Source: Pseudoluteimonas sp047602125
GTDB taxonomy: Bacteria > Pseudomonadota > Gammaproteobacteria > Xanthomonadales > Xanthomonadaceae
NCBI GenBank assembly: GCA_047602125.1
Contig: JASGIB010000001.1
Location: 496,001-560,000, forward strand
Length of the DNA stretch: 64,000 bases
Direction of reading: 5' to 3'
A model generated the notes under the pieces. The model did no database searches and was not told the origin of the DNA. It worked only from the letters and a program-made list of their open reading frames with translations. A program made the position numbers and the translations under genes. Each line of letters opens with the position of its first letter. Position 1 is the stretch's first letter. Positions 33,689 through 41,641 of the stretch are shown piece after piece.

Positions 33689-33714
33689 GACGCGCCCCTC
33701 CCCGCGAGCCGCGC

Positions 33715-34599
33715 ATGACCTCCCCGGTTTCGGAACTCATCGACCTGCTCTCGCTGGAACGGCTGGAAGACAACCTCTTCCGCGGCCAGAGCCGCGACAT
33801 CGGCACCAAATACGTCTTCGGCGGACAAGTGCTCGGCCAGGCCCTCAGCGCCGCGCAGGCCACCATGGACTCCGCCGGCGAACCGCGCGCCGCGCATTCC
33901 CTGCACGCCTACTTCCTCCGCGCCGGCGACATCAAACACCCCATCGTCTACAACGTCGACCGCACCCGCGACGGCGGCAGCTTCTCCGTGCGCCGCGTCA
34001 CCGCCATCCAGCACGGCCAGGTCATCTTCTTCTGCGCCGCCTCGTTCCAGCAGGACGAACAGGGCGTCGAACACCAGATGTCGATGCCGGAAGTGCCCAG
34101 GCCCGAGGACCTCGCCCCGGCGCCGGCGATTCCGCCCGACGTGCTGGCGAAACTGCCGACCAAGGTGCAACGCTGGCTCGACCGCACCGGGCCGTTCGAA
34201 TTCCGCCACGTCTATCCGCGCGACGAACTGAATCCCGCCAAGCGCCCGCCCTACCAACAGGTGTGGTTCAAGCTCTCGGAGAAAGTGGGCGACGCGCCGG
34301 AACTGCATCGCGCCCTGCTCGCCTACGCCAGCGATTTCCAGCTGCTCGGCACCGCGACCTTCCCGCACGGCATCAGCTACTACCAGCCGAACGTGCAGAT
34401 GGCTTCGCTCGACCACGCGCTGTGGTTCCATCGTCCGTTCCGCGCCGACGATTGGTTGCTGTATTCCATCGACAGCCCGACCGCGCAGAACGCGCGCGGC
34501 CTCGCCCGCGGACTCATCTACGACCGCGACGGCCGACTGGTCGCGAGCACGGTGCAGGAAGGCATGATCCGCGTGGTTCCGGAACCGGTGAAGAACTGA
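33715..34599 (+). CDS. tesB: Acyl-CoA thioesterase II
   Basis: A 294-residue double-hotdog thioesterase. Family marks are DNLFRGQSRDIGTKYVFGGQVLGQAL at the start, HSLHAYFLRAGD, and in the second hotdog YASDFQLLGTATFPHG and LDHALWFHRPFRADDWLLY, where Asp, Thr and Gln form the catalytic set in E. coli TesB. It hydrolyses medium- and long-chain acyl-CoA in the cytosol. The stop overlaps the ATG of the DUF2007 gene by one base (TGATG), so the two are coupled. Confidence 0.95.
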   Translation: MTSPVSELIDLLSLERLEDNLFRGQSRDIGTKYVFGGQVLGQALSAAQATMDSAGEPRAAHSLHAYFLRAGDIKHPIVYNVDRTRDGGSFSVRRVTAIQHGQVIFFCAASFQQDEQGVEHQMSMPEVPRPEDLAPAPAIPPDVLAKLPTKVQRWLDRTGPFEFRHVYPRDELNPAKRPPYQQVWFKLSEKVGDAPELHRALLAYASDFQLLGTATFPHGISYYQPNVQMASLDHALWFHRPFRADDWLLYSIDSPTAQNARGLARGLIYDRDGRLVASTVQEGMIRVVPEPVKN

Positions 34600-35399
34600 T
34601 GCGCCGGATCTTCGCCAGCCCGCGGCTGGAGAACGTCGAAGGCGTCGCACGCCTGCTCGAAGGGCACGGCATCGAAGTGCGCATCACCGACGGGCGTTCC
34701 TACCGCGGTGCGATCCGCGGCAATTTCAGCTATCGCGACGATGCGCGCGAAGGCCCGGAACCGGCGGTGTGGATCGTCAATGCCGAGGACCAGCCGCGCG
34801 CGCGCGAACTGATGCGCGAAGCCGGCCTGCTCGATTCCACCCGCACGCCGCTCGATAGCTACCTGCCACGGGACGACGACGAAGCGAAGCCGCGCAAGCG
34901 CAGCGGGCGGTTGAAACTGTTGCTGCTCGCGGCGATCGCGATTGCCGTCGCGATCGGCAGCTTCGCGGTGCGGCATGGAGGGAAACCGAAGCCCTCGACG
35001 CAGGCGGCGGCCGTCGATTCGCCATTGCCTGCCGCCCTGCCCGATCGCGTCGCGGAATTGCTGTTGCTCGGCGAACTCGCGGATCTCGGCGAACGCAGCG
35101 CCTGCATCGGCCTCGGCGGAAACGACGCGCCGGCGGACATGCTCGCGCGACTGGCGAAGGCGGATGCGAAGGTCGTTCCGCTGTCGGCCTGCGTGCAGGA
35201 CGTCGGCGGGATCAGCGTGCGCACGACGCAACAGCCGGCGGTACTGCTCGCGCTGCGCGATTACGTGCGCACGCCCGACGGCGGGCACGTGGTCCTGCGG
35301 CGCACGGAAAAACCGTTGCAACCGCAGGACCGTGGTTACCAGCTGCGCCTCGACGACGGCCAGTGGAGTTTCGTCGCCGAGGCGTCCGCCGCGCGTTGA
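34599..35399 (+). CDS. DUF2007 membrane protein
   Basis: A 266-residue protein. Residues 1-75 form a DUF2007 domain (RRIFASPRLENVEGVARLLEGHGIEVRI), a small ferredoxin-like fold often called a putative signal-transducing domain; xanthomonad homologues have been annotated as pathogenicity-like. A linker DDDEAKPRKRSG leads to a transmembrane helix (LKLLLLAAIAIAVAIGSFAV, about 107-126), which places the unrecognised C-terminal domain (about 140-266, two cysteines) in the periplasm. Translation is coupled to tesB. Its TGA is directly followed by the stop of the convergent EF-hand gene. Confidence 0.7.
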   Translation: MRRIFASPRLENVEGVARLLEGHGIEVRITDGRSYRGAIRGNFSYRDDAREGPEPAVWIVNAEDQPRARELMREAGLLDSTRTPLDSYLPRDDDEAKPRKRSGRLKLLLLAAIAIAVAIGSFAVRHGGKPKPSTQAAAVDSPLPAALPDRVAELLLLGELADLGERSACIGLGGNDAPADMLARLAKADAKVVPLSACVQDVGGISVRTTQQPAVLLALRDYVRTPDGGHVVLRRTEKPLQPQDRGYQLRLDDGQWSFVAEASAAR

Positions 35400-36029
35400 T
35401 CAACCCGCCGGCGGGGGCGGAGGCGGCGTGTCGCCGCCACGCGCGCCACGCATGCCGCCGCGCGAGTGGCAATCCTTCTGCGTCGCATCGAACTCGGCGC
35501 GGCTGATCTGGCCGTTCTTGTCGGCATCGGCCTTGGCGAAGCATTCGTCGCGCTGCTGCTGCCGGTGCGCCTGGAAATCGCTGCGGTCGAGGAAGCCGTC
35601 GTGGTTGCTGTCCATCTTCGCGAAACGCTGCGCCATTTCCGGCTTCGCCGCGGCTTCCTTGCTGCTGATGCGGCCGTCGTGGTCGGTGTCGAGCTGCATC
35701 ATGCGGTCGTGCATGCCGCCGTCGGGGCCATCGGGACCGCCGCGCCCTTCGCGCGGGCCGCGCGGCATCTGCGGGCGTTCATCGGCGCTCAGCTTGCCGT
35801 CGTGGTTCTTGTCGAGCTGGTCGAACTGCTGCGCCAGGCGCGGGGACTTGGCCGCTTCGGCCTTGTCGATGACGCCGTCGCCGTTGGCGTCGAGCCTCAT
35901 CGGCGGCGGTGGCGCATCGGCGGGCGGCGGCGCGGTGGTCGCCTGCTGGGCGATGGCCACGCCGGACACCAGCGCTGCGGACAAGGCGAGCGCGAGCAGC
36001 GCGCGCGGACGGAGTTGGGTTCTGTTCAT
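35400..36029 (-). CDS. Secreted EF-hand calcium-binding protein
   Basis: A 209-residue exported protein with a signal peptide (RALLALALSAALVSGVAIAQ) and a proline-rich spacer. Five 12-residue calcium loops follow: DANGDGVIDKAE, DKNHDGKLSADE, DTDHDGRISSKE, DSNHDGFLDRSD and DADKNGQISRAE. A Gly/Arg/Pro-rich insert separates loops two and three, and the tail is GGDTPPPPPPAG. The loops keep the acidic positions 1, 3 and 12 (Asp at 12 in the fourth), so calcium binding is likely. Its function is unknown; calcium storage or sensing at the envelope is possible. Confidence 0.85.
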   Translation of the reverse strand: MNRTQLRPRALLALALSAALVSGVAIAQQATTAPPPADAPPPPMRLDANGDGVIDKAEAAKSPRLAQQFDQLDKNHDGKLSADERPQMPRGPREGRGGPDGPDGGMHDRMMQLDTDHDGRISSKEAAAKPEMAQRFAKMDSNHDGFLDRSDFQAHRQQQRDECFAKADADKNGQISRAEFDATQKDCHSRGGMRGARGGDTPPPPPPAG

Positions 36030-36138
36030 GACGATCCTCGTGGCGAGCGGGAAGTGTCGCCTGCCACGGTCAACGCGCGCGTGACGAAGCCGTTGACCGG
36101 TCGCGGCCGGCGCGACCGCACGGCGCTAGACTCCGTTC

Positions 36139-36864
36139 ATGCGCGAAACCGACCAGCTGCGCGTGTTCCACACCGGCGACCACGTCTGCGGGTATTTCCC
36201 CGAGCGCATCGCCCGCGACCTGGTCATCGATCCGCGCGACCCGCGATTGCCGCAGGCCTATCCGGTCGCGCTGGGCTGGGGCTTCCGCCGTTCCGGCGGC
36301 ATCGTCTATCGCCCGCATTGCCACGGCTGCCATGCCTGCATCGCGGTGCGCATCCCGGTCGCAGCCTTCCGTCCGGATCGCAGCCAGCGTCGCTGCCTCG
36401 CGCGCAACGCGGACGTCGTCGCGCGCGTGTTGCCGGCCGAACGACGCGACGAACACATCACGCTGTACCAGCGCTACCTGCGCGCGCGCCATGCCGGCGG
36501 CGGCATGGACGACCACGGTCCCGCGGAGTTCGACCAGTTCCTCGTCGGCAACTGGTCGGACGGGCGTTTCCTCGAATTGCGCGAAGCGGAAACCCATCGC
36601 CTGCTCGCGGTCGCCGTCACCGACCTCGTGCCCGATGCGCTGTCCGCGGTCTACACCTTCTACGATCCCGAAGAATCCGCGCGCGGGCTCGGCACGCTTG
36701 CGATCATGAAACAACTCGAATGGGCCGCGCGCGACGCGCGCAGCCATCTCTACCTCGGCTACTGGATCGCCGGCCACGACAAGATGGACTACAAGCGCCG
36801 GTTCGCGCCGCTGGAAGGCTTCGACGGGCGGTTGTGGAAGCGCCTGGAATTCCCCGGGGACTGA
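36139..36864 (+). CDS. bpt: Aspartate/glutamate leucyltransferase
   Basis: A 241-residue N-end-rule aminoacyl-transferase of the ATE1/Bpt family. HTGDHVCGYFPER opens the ATE N domain, followed by GFRRSGGIVYRPHCHGCHACIAVRIPV with its cysteine cluster and the SQRRCLARN signature. The C domain has VYTFYDPEESARGLGTLAIMKQLEWA and YLGYWIAGHDKMDYK. It transfers leucine from Leu-tRNA to N-terminal Asp or Glu of proteins, marking them for ClpS/ClpAP. Length and motifs are complete. It is convergent with the next gene, with three bases between stops. Confidence 0.95.
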   Translation: MRETDQLRVFHTGDHVCGYFPERIARDLVIDPRDPRLPQAYPVALGWGFRRSGGIVYRPHCHGCHACIAVRIPVAAFRPDRSQRRCLARNADVVARVLPAERRDEHITLYQRYLRARHAGGGMDDHGPAEFDQFLVGNWSDGRFLELREAETHRLLAVAVTDLVPDALSAVYTFYDPEESARGLGTLAIMKQLEWAARDARSHLYLGYWIAGHDKMDYKRRFAPLEGFDGRLWKRLEFPGD

Positions 36865-36867
36865 GCC

Positions 36868-37236
36868 TCAGCCTGCAGCCGGATCCTTCGAGGCATCGAC
36901 GATCGGCGCCGCCGGCCCGGCGTTCGCGGTCGCGGCGAGGCCCGGCTCCAGCACCACCGGCTTCGCGCGCACCTGGAAACCGAATTCGTTGTCGCTGTGC
37001 GCGGACACGATCATGCGCACCATGCTGCCCGGCACCATCAGTTCGAGCGCGACTTTCTGCCCCTGCGCGGTCTGCCCTTCCAGGGTCATCTCGACGAAGG
37101 CGCCGCCGGTGTCGATTTCGCGGCAGGGCACGTGCGGTCCCATCGGGCCTTCCTGCAGGTAGGGCTTGATCGCATCGCCCAAGGCCTCGAGCGCGGGCGG
37201 GAAAAAGAACACGGCGTAGCCGGAGCTTTCGTTCAT
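36868..37236 (-). CDS. Conserved hypothetical protein
   Basis: A 122-residue soluble protein without a recognised domain. The first 90 residues alternate hydrophobic and polar residues (SGYAVFFFPPALEALGDAIKPYLQEGP, then GAFVEMTLEGQTAQGQKVALELMVPGSMVRMIV), suggesting an alpha/beta sandwich; the tail is Ala/Pro-rich. No signal peptide or catalytic motif is visible. The ATG at 37236 is the start of this conserved segment; the frame continues open upstream without similar quality. Divergent from the following lipoprotein gene. Confidence 0.65.
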   Translation of the reverse strand: MNESSGYAVFFFPPALEALGDAIKPYLQEGPMGPHVPCREIDTGGAFVEMTLEGQTAQGQKVALELMVPGSMVRMIVSAHSDNEFGFQVRAKPVVLEPGLAATANAGPAAPIVDASKDPAAG

Positions 37237-37364
37237 CGCAGGGTCCCTTGCAACGGGAATCGGTGGAAGCGGCTTCGACCGCGGCGAGGCGCGCGAAGTT
37301 CGGGCGGCCAGTGTACCCGCGCGGCATGGTGCATCCCGCAACGGGTATCTGCGATGCTTCGCGC

Positions 37365-38282
37365 ATGCGCCGGTTCCCCTTCCCCCGATGGCCTGCATGC
37401 ATGCTGGCCGTGGCATTGCTCTCCGCCTGCGGCGGGCAACGCGAGCCGTTCGCGCGCATGTCCGGGCTGATGGTCGACGAAGCGCTGGGCGAAGTCAGCG
37501 GCATGGCCGCGTCGCGCCGCTTCGCGGACGTGCTGTGGGTGGAGAACGACAGCGGCAACACGCCGATGCTGTACGCGGTGAGCCCGCGCGGCGCATTGCT
37601 CGCGAGCGATCGCGTCGAAGGCGTGGTGAACACCGATTGGGAAGACCTCGCCGCGTTCGAGCTCGACGGCCACCGCTACATCCTCGTCGCCGACACCGGC
37701 GACAACGGCGGCCTGCGCCGCACCCTGCAACTGCACGTGGTCGAGGAACCGGCCTCGCTCGGCGACACGACGCTGCGCCCGGCATGGTCGGTGTCGTTCC
37801 GCTGGCCGGACGGCCCGCGCGATTGCGAAGCGGCCTTCGTCGACGCGGCTGCCGGCAAGGTCTTGCTGATTTCGAAGAAACGGCACCCGCCGGAATTGTT
37901 CGAAGTCCCGCTGCGACCGGCCGCCGGTGCGACCGTGGTCGCGCGCCGCATCGGCGCGCTGGCCGGCGTGCCGCAGGCCGATGCGCAATCGCTCGAGGAT
38001 CGCCCGCGCGCGGCGCGGCTGGTGGGCCAGGTGACCGCCGCCGACCTGTCGCCGGATGGCCGCACGCTGGCCGTCCTCACCTACCAGGACGTGCTCTTCT
38101 ACCCCCGCCGACAGGGGGAATCCTGGGCGCAGGCCGTGGCGCGCCGGCCCACGATCAAGGCCCTCCCGACCCTGCTGCCGCAGGCCGAAGCCCTGGCCTG
38201 GTCGGCGAATGGCGCCGTGCTGTATGCGACGGGGGAATTCCGTCCGGCGCCGATCTTCTACCTCGACCCCGCGGGCGAATGA
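37365..38282 (+). CDS. Lipoprotein with beta-propeller-like domain
   Basis: A 305-residue exported protein with lipobox LLSAC (Cys about residue 22). The mature part reads as repeated four-stranded blades: EVSGMAASRRFADVLWVENDSG, YAVSPRGALLASDRVEG, DWEDLAAFELDGHRYILVADTGDN and LSPDGRTLAVLTYQDVLFY. The motif VADTGDNGG is common in SdiA-regulated/phytase-like propellers. No catalytic residue set was identified. Possibly an envelope scaffold or sugar/phosphate-binding protein. It is a single gene with convergent spacing to none; the SPFH operon follows on the same strand. Confidence 0.7.
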   Translation: MRRFPFPRWPACMLAVALLSACGGQREPFARMSGLMVDEALGEVSGMAASRRFADVLWVENDSGNTPMLYAVSPRGALLASDRVEGVVNTDWEDLAAFELDGHRYILVADTGDNGGLRRTLQLHVVEEPASLGDTTLRPAWSVSFRWPDGPRDCEAAFVDAAAGKVLLISKKRHPPELFEVPLRPAAGATVVARRIGALAGVPQADAQSLEDRPRAARLVGQVTAADLSPDGRTLAVLTYQDVLFYPRRQGESWAQAVARRPTIKALPTLLPQAEALAWSANGAVLYATGEFRPAPIFYLDPAGE

Positions 38283-38308
38283 GGCGACCGACGAACGGTC
38301 TTGCGATC

Positions 38309-38327
38309 TGATATCACTTAGATATCA
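38309..38327 (+). promoter_or_regulatory. Operator candidate: two GATATCA repeats one helical turn apart
   Basis: TGATATCA (38309-38316) and AGATATCA (38320-38327) are spaced 11 bases apart, so two identical protein dimers could sit on one DNA face. GATATC is itself a palindrome. The site is 37-55 bases before the SPFH start. A ribbon-helix-helix gene lies in the same operon and is the natural candidate binder. No other GATATCA pair was noticed in the window. Confidence 0.6.
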
Positions 38328-38363
38328 TTCTCTGGCGCCCATTCCGGGCGACAAGAGACCGCC

Positions 38364-39227
38364 ATGAAAGAAAACCCCGTCCGTTCCCTCTCCGGCATCC
38401 CGGTGCTGCTGGTCCTGCTCGTCCTCGTGCTGGTCGGCGCCTTCCTGTTCGCGAACAACGCCCAGGCCGGGCACATCGGCGGAATCGCCGTCGGCATCGC
38501 GCTGGTGCTGGTCGCCGGCTTCTGCCTGCTCGGCCTCTACGCGGTGCAACCGAACCAGTCCGCGGTGCTGAGCCTGTTCGGCAAGTACGTCGGCACGGTG
38601 CGCGAGAACGGCCTGCGCTGGAACAACCCCTTCTACGCCAAGCGCAAGGTCAGCCAGCGCGTGCGCAACTTCGAGAGCGGCAAGCTCAAGGTCAACGAGC
38701 TGGACGGCTCGCCGATCGAGATCGCCGCGGTGATCGTGTGGCAGGTGATCGATTCGGCCGAGGCGGTCTACAACGTCGACGACTACGAAAGCTTCGTCCA
38801 CATCCAGTCCGAATCCGCGCTGCGCACGATGGCGACGAGCTATCCCTACGACCAGCACGAGGAAGGCCAGGTCGCGCTGCGCAGCCATGCGACCGAGATT
38901 TCGCAGCACCTCAAGGACGAACTGGCCGAACGCCTCGCCGATGCAGGCGTGCAGGTGCTGGACGCGCGCATCAGCCACCTCGCCTATGCGCCGGAAATCG
39001 CCCAGGCCATGCTGCAGCGCCAGCAGGCCAACGCGATCATCGCCGCGCGCACGCGCATCGTCGCCGGCGCGGTCGGCATGGTCGAGATGGCGCTGGCCGA
39101 ACTGCAGAAGAACGGCGTGGTGCAACTGGACGAGGAGCGCAAGGCGCAGATGGTCAGCAACCTGCTGGTCGTGCTCTGCGGCGAACGCTCCACCCAGCCG
39201 ATCGTCAACGCCGGCACGCTGTACTGA
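38364..39227 (+). CDS. SPFH/Band 7 domain membrane protein
   Basis: A 287-residue protein. Two hydrophobic helices (about residues 13-32 and 38-60) are followed by an SPFH domain: VQPNQSAVLSLFGKYVGTVRENGLRWNNPFY, ESGKLKVNELDGSPIEIAAVIVWQVID, then the coiled-coil helix DELAERLADAGVQVLDARISHLAYAPEIAQAMLQRQQA. Proteins of this class build large ring or cage assemblies in the membrane and organise proteases, transporters or lipid domains. This subtype is not HflK/HflC or QmcA. It heads an operon with a 25-residue membrane peptide, an RHH regulator, a hydrolase and two membrane proteins. Confidence 0.88.
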   Translation: MKENPVRSLSGIPVLLVLLVLVLVGAFLFANNAQAGHIGGIAVGIALVLVAGFCLLGLYAVQPNQSAVLSLFGKYVGTVRENGLRWNNPFYAKRKVSQRVRNFESGKLKVNELDGSPIEIAAVIVWQVIDSAEAVYNVDDYESFVHIQSESALRTMATSYPYDQHEEGQVALRSHATEISQHLKDELAERLADAGVQVLDARISHLAYAPEIAQAMLQRQQANAIIAARTRIVAGAVGMVEMALAELQKNGVVQLDEERKAQMVSNLLVVLCGERSTQPIVNAGTLY

Positions 39228-39232
39228 CCGCC

Positions 39233-39310
39233 ATGACGACCGTATTCAGTGGCGCCGTCGTCGTGATCATCATCCTCGCCATCGCCGCGCGGCGCCGGCG
39301 CGGGAAGTAA
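39233..39310 (+). CDS. 25-residue single-helix membrane peptide
   Basis: A short frame between the SPFH and RHH genes: start five bases after the SPFH stop, a hydrophobic helix (VFSGAVVVIIILAIAARRRR) and a basic C terminus. The positive end predicts N-out/C-in insertion. The gene fills the space exactly, which supports it, but a frame this short could occur by chance. It might be a regulator or subunit of the SPFH assembly. Confidence 0.5.
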   Translation: MTTVFSGAVVVIIILAIAARRRRGK

Positions 39311-39316
39311 ACCGCG

Positions 39317-39502
39317 ATGTCGGAGAAGAAGGCCTACCCGCTGCGCATCAACGCCGAGATCCTCGCCGCGGCGCAGCGCTGGGCCGACGACGAATTGCGC
39401 AGCCTCAACGCGCAGATCGAATACGTGCTGCGCGAATCGCTGCGCAAGGCCGGGCGCCTGAAGCCGTCGGCGAATGAACAAGGAGAAGACGATGGCCAAT
39501 GA
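39317..39502 (+). CDS. Arc-family ribbon-helix-helix DNA-binding protein
   Basis: A 61-residue protein. KAYPLRINAEILAAAQRWADDELRSLNAQIEYVLRESLRKAG gives the beta-strand (YPLRI), helix A and helix B (SLNAQIEYVLRESLRK) of an Arc/MetJ-like dimer. The C-terminal tail is acidic. It lacks a toxin partner and is more likely the autoregulator of this operon, binding the GATATCA repeats upstream. The last 11 bases overlap the start of the hydrolase gene. Confidence 0.82.
   Translation: MSEKKAYPLRINAEILAAAQRWADDELRSLNAQIEYVLRESLRKAGRLKPSANEQGEDDGQ
39480..39485 (+). promoter_or_regulatory. Ribosome binding site that decides the hydrolase start
   Basis: AAGGAG lies six bases before ATG 39492, inside the end of the RHH gene. 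It favours 39492 over the in-frame ATG at 39474. Confidence 0.7.
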
Positions 39503-40817
39503 ACGCCCCAAAGTCCTGGCGCTCGCGTTCGCGATGCTGCTCCCCCTAGCCGTCTTCGCGCAGGATGGCGCGAAACGCCCGGATGCCGCCGCGACCGCAC
39601 GACAACTGCTGGCGCACATGGATGCCGCCGAATACGCGCAGGCCGAGGCGATGTTCGACGAACGGATGGCACAGGCGGTGCCGGTCGAAAAACTGCAGGC
39701 GGTTTGGGAATCGCTGCCTGCGCAGGCCGGGGAAGCGAAGGGCCGCGGCGAACCGGCGATCGAATCGGTCGATGGCATGCAGGTGGCGACGGTGCCGTTG
39801 CACTACGCAAATGCCGAACTGGTGGCGAAGGTCGCGGTCGCGGGCGATGGTCGCGTCGCCGGTTTCCTGATCCAGCCCGCGCCACCTCCGCCCGCGCCGG
39901 CGGTCGCCGCGGATGCCGGCTTCCGTGAAGTCGATTTCAGCGTCGGCGAAGGCAAACGCGCCCTGCCCGGCACCTTGGCGATGCCCAGTGGCGATGGCCC
40001 TTTCCCAGCGGTCGTCCTGGTGCACGGTTCCGGCCCGCAGGATCGCGACGAAACCATCGGCGCGAACAAGCCCTTCCTCGACATCGCCCGCGGCCTCGCC
40101 GCACAGGGCATCGCCGTGCTGCGCTACGAGAAACGCACCAAGGCGCGCCCGCAGGACTTCGCCAGTGGCGATTTCGGCGTGGACGAGGAAACCACCGACG
40201 ACGCGGTGCTGGCGGTGGAAGCACTGCGCAAGACGCCTCGCATCGATCCGGATCGCGTGTTCGTGCTCGGCCACAGCCAGGGCGGGATGATGGCGCCGCG
40301 CATCGCCGCGAAATCCGGCCACGTCGCCGGACTGATCCTGCTCGCCGCGCCTTCGCGGTCGCTGCTCGACATCGTGATCGAACAGAACCGCCGGCTCGCG
40401 GTGCTGGACGACGGCAGGACCAGCGATGCCGAACGCGCCGCGATCAACGCCCTGGTCGAACAGGTGCGCCTGATCCGCGACCCGAAGACCGATCCCGCAG
40501 CGAAGGCGATCCTCGACCAGCCGGTGGGCTACTGGCGCAGCGTCGATGCGGTCGATGCGGTGAAGGACGCCGAAACCGACGATCTGCCGATGCTGGTGCT
40601 GCAGGGCGCGCGCGACATCCAGGTGGTGGACGCGGATTGGCAGAACTGGAAAGCCGCGTTCCACGACGATCCGAAGGTGACGTTCAAGCTCTACGACGCG
40701 CTCAACCACCTCGGCATCGCCGACGAGGGCGAAGGCAGCCTCGCCGAATACGGCAAGCCGGGCCATGTCGACGCGCAACTGATCGACGACACCGCGGCCT
40801 GGATCAAGGCGCATTGA
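39492..40817 (+). CDS. Exported alpha/beta hydrolase with DUF3887-like N-terminal domain
   Basis: A 441-residue exported enzyme. Signal peptide at residues 1-23 (VLALAFAMLLPLAVFAQ). Residues 35-125 form a small helical/NTF2-like domain of the DUF3887 kind (ARQLLAHMDAAEYAQAEAMFDERMAQAVPVEKLQAVWESL). The hydrolase domain starts near 150 with PFPAVVLVHGSGPQDRDET; the nucleophile is in VLGHSQGGMMAP, the acid in LVLQGARDIQVV and the histidine in DALNHLGIAD. It is probably a periplasmic esterase or peptidase acting on an unknown substrate. Its start overlaps the RHH gene, so it is in the SPFH operon. Confidence 0.85.
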   Translation: MANERPKVLALAFAMLLPLAVFAQDGAKRPDAAATARQLLAHMDAAEYAQAEAMFDERMAQAVPVEKLQAVWESLPAQAGEAKGRGEPAIESVDGMQVATVPLHYANAELVAKVAVAGDGRVAGFLIQPAPPPPAPAVAADAGFREVDFSVGEGKRALPGTLAMPSGDGPFPAVVLVHGSGPQDRDETIGANKPFLDIARGLAAQGIAVLRYEKRTKARPQDFASGDFGVDEETTDDAVLAVEALRKTPRIDPDRVFVLGHSQGGMMAPRIAAKSGHVAGLILLAAPSRSLLDIVIEQNRRLAVLDDGRTSDAERAAINALVEQVRLIRDPKTDPAAKAILDQPVGYWRSVDAVDAVKDAETDDLPMLVLQGARDIQVVDADWQNWKAAFHDDPKVTFKLYDALNHLGIADEGEGSLAEYGKPGHVDAQLIDDTAAWIKAH

Positions 40818-40830
40818 GGAGGAGAACGCG

Positions 40831-41022
40831 ATGAACGCATCCACCCGCAATTACACTCGCGCTTCCGGACTAATTTTCTTTGTTGTTTCAGCCATCCATG
40901 CTTGGCGTGTGATCAGCGGCACCACCGTCATGATCGGCGACTGGTACCTACCAATCGCGGCCTCATGGATCGCCTGCATCGCCGCCGCCGTGCTGGCGGC
41001 TTGGGGCTGGCGTGCGCGCTGA
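40831..41022 (+). CDS. Small two-helix membrane protein
   Basis: A 63-residue protein with two hydrophobic helices (SGLIFFVVSAIHAWRVI and LPIAASWIACIAAAVLAAWGW). A strong GGAGG ribosome binding site precedes the ATG, 13 bases after the hydrolase stop. Similar tiny proteins with a helix containing HAWR occur widely in proteobacteria without known function. The first third of the gene is less GC-rich than its surroundings. Confidence 0.65.
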   Translation: MNASTRNYTRASGLIFFVVSAIHAWRVISGTTVMIGDWYLPIAASWIACIAAAVLAAWGWRAR

Positions 41023-41035
41023 GCCGGGGGCGTCG

Positions 41036-41632
41036 ATGCGCAGGGATCCCGGCAACGATCCAGCGTTGCAACTGGTGCCGGCCTCCGGCCGCAGCCGCGG
41101 ATTCCTGTTCGCGCTGACGGTCGGCGTGCCGGTGCTCGCGACCATGTTCGGCGTGGCGATGGGTCGAGTCCCGACCGGCGCATCGTGGTGGGGAATCGGC
41201 AACCGCGGCGGCGATGCATTGATCGCGATGCTGGTGGTGGCGCTGGTGACCGGCGCCATCGCCCTGTTCCTCGACCGCATGCTGAAGCGGCATCGCCTGC
41301 TGCTGGATTCCGGCGCGATCGAAATCGCCACCACGTTCTACCGGCAACGGATCGCGTTCGCCGACCTCAAGCCCGATGCGGCCCGCGTCGTCCGCCTCGA
41401 CGAACACCCCGACCTCAAGCCGATGCTGAAGACCAACGGCTACGCCCTGCCCGGCTTCCGCAGCGGCTGGTTCCGCCTGCGCAACCGGCACAAGGCCTTC
41501 GTCGCCGCCAGCGATGGCGAACGCCTGCTGTGGCTGCCGACCACGCGTGGGTTCGACCTGTTGCTTCAACCGCGCGACCCGCAGCGCCTGCTCGACCGCC
41601 TGCGCGAACTCGTTCCGTCGCCGGCGCGTTAA
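41036..41632 (+). CDS. Membrane protein with bacterial PH-like domain
   Basis: A 198-residue protein. Two hydrophobic helices (about 22-42 and 60-82) precede a domain resembling bacterial pleckstrin-homology folds: RHRLLLDSGAIEIATTFYRQRIAFADL, GYALPGFRSGWFRLRNRHKAFVAAS and LLWLPTTRGFDLLLQPRDPQRLLDRLREL. Such domains read membrane proximity or form oligomers. A GTG at 41012 is an alternative start overlapping the previous gene; I prefer the ATG with GGGGG upstream. It is likely the last gene of the SPFH operon. Confidence 0.65.
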   Translation: MRRDPGNDPALQLVPASGRSRGFLFALTVGVPVLATMFGVAMGRVPTGASWWGIGNRGGDALIAMLVVALVTGAIALFLDRMLKRHRLLLDSGAIEIATTFYRQRIAFADLKPDAARVVRLDEHPDLKPMLKTNGYALPGFRSGWFRLRNRHKAFVAASDGERLLWLPTTRGFDLLLQPRDPQRLLDRLRELVPSPAR

Positions 41633-41641
41633 GCTGCGCGC

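Noticed and set aside
39317..39502. RHH protein as the antitoxin of a toxin-antitoxin pair
   Set aside because: No small toxin-like gene is adjacent; neighbours are an SPFH scaffold and an exported hydrolase, and an operator candidate fits autoregulation of the operon better.
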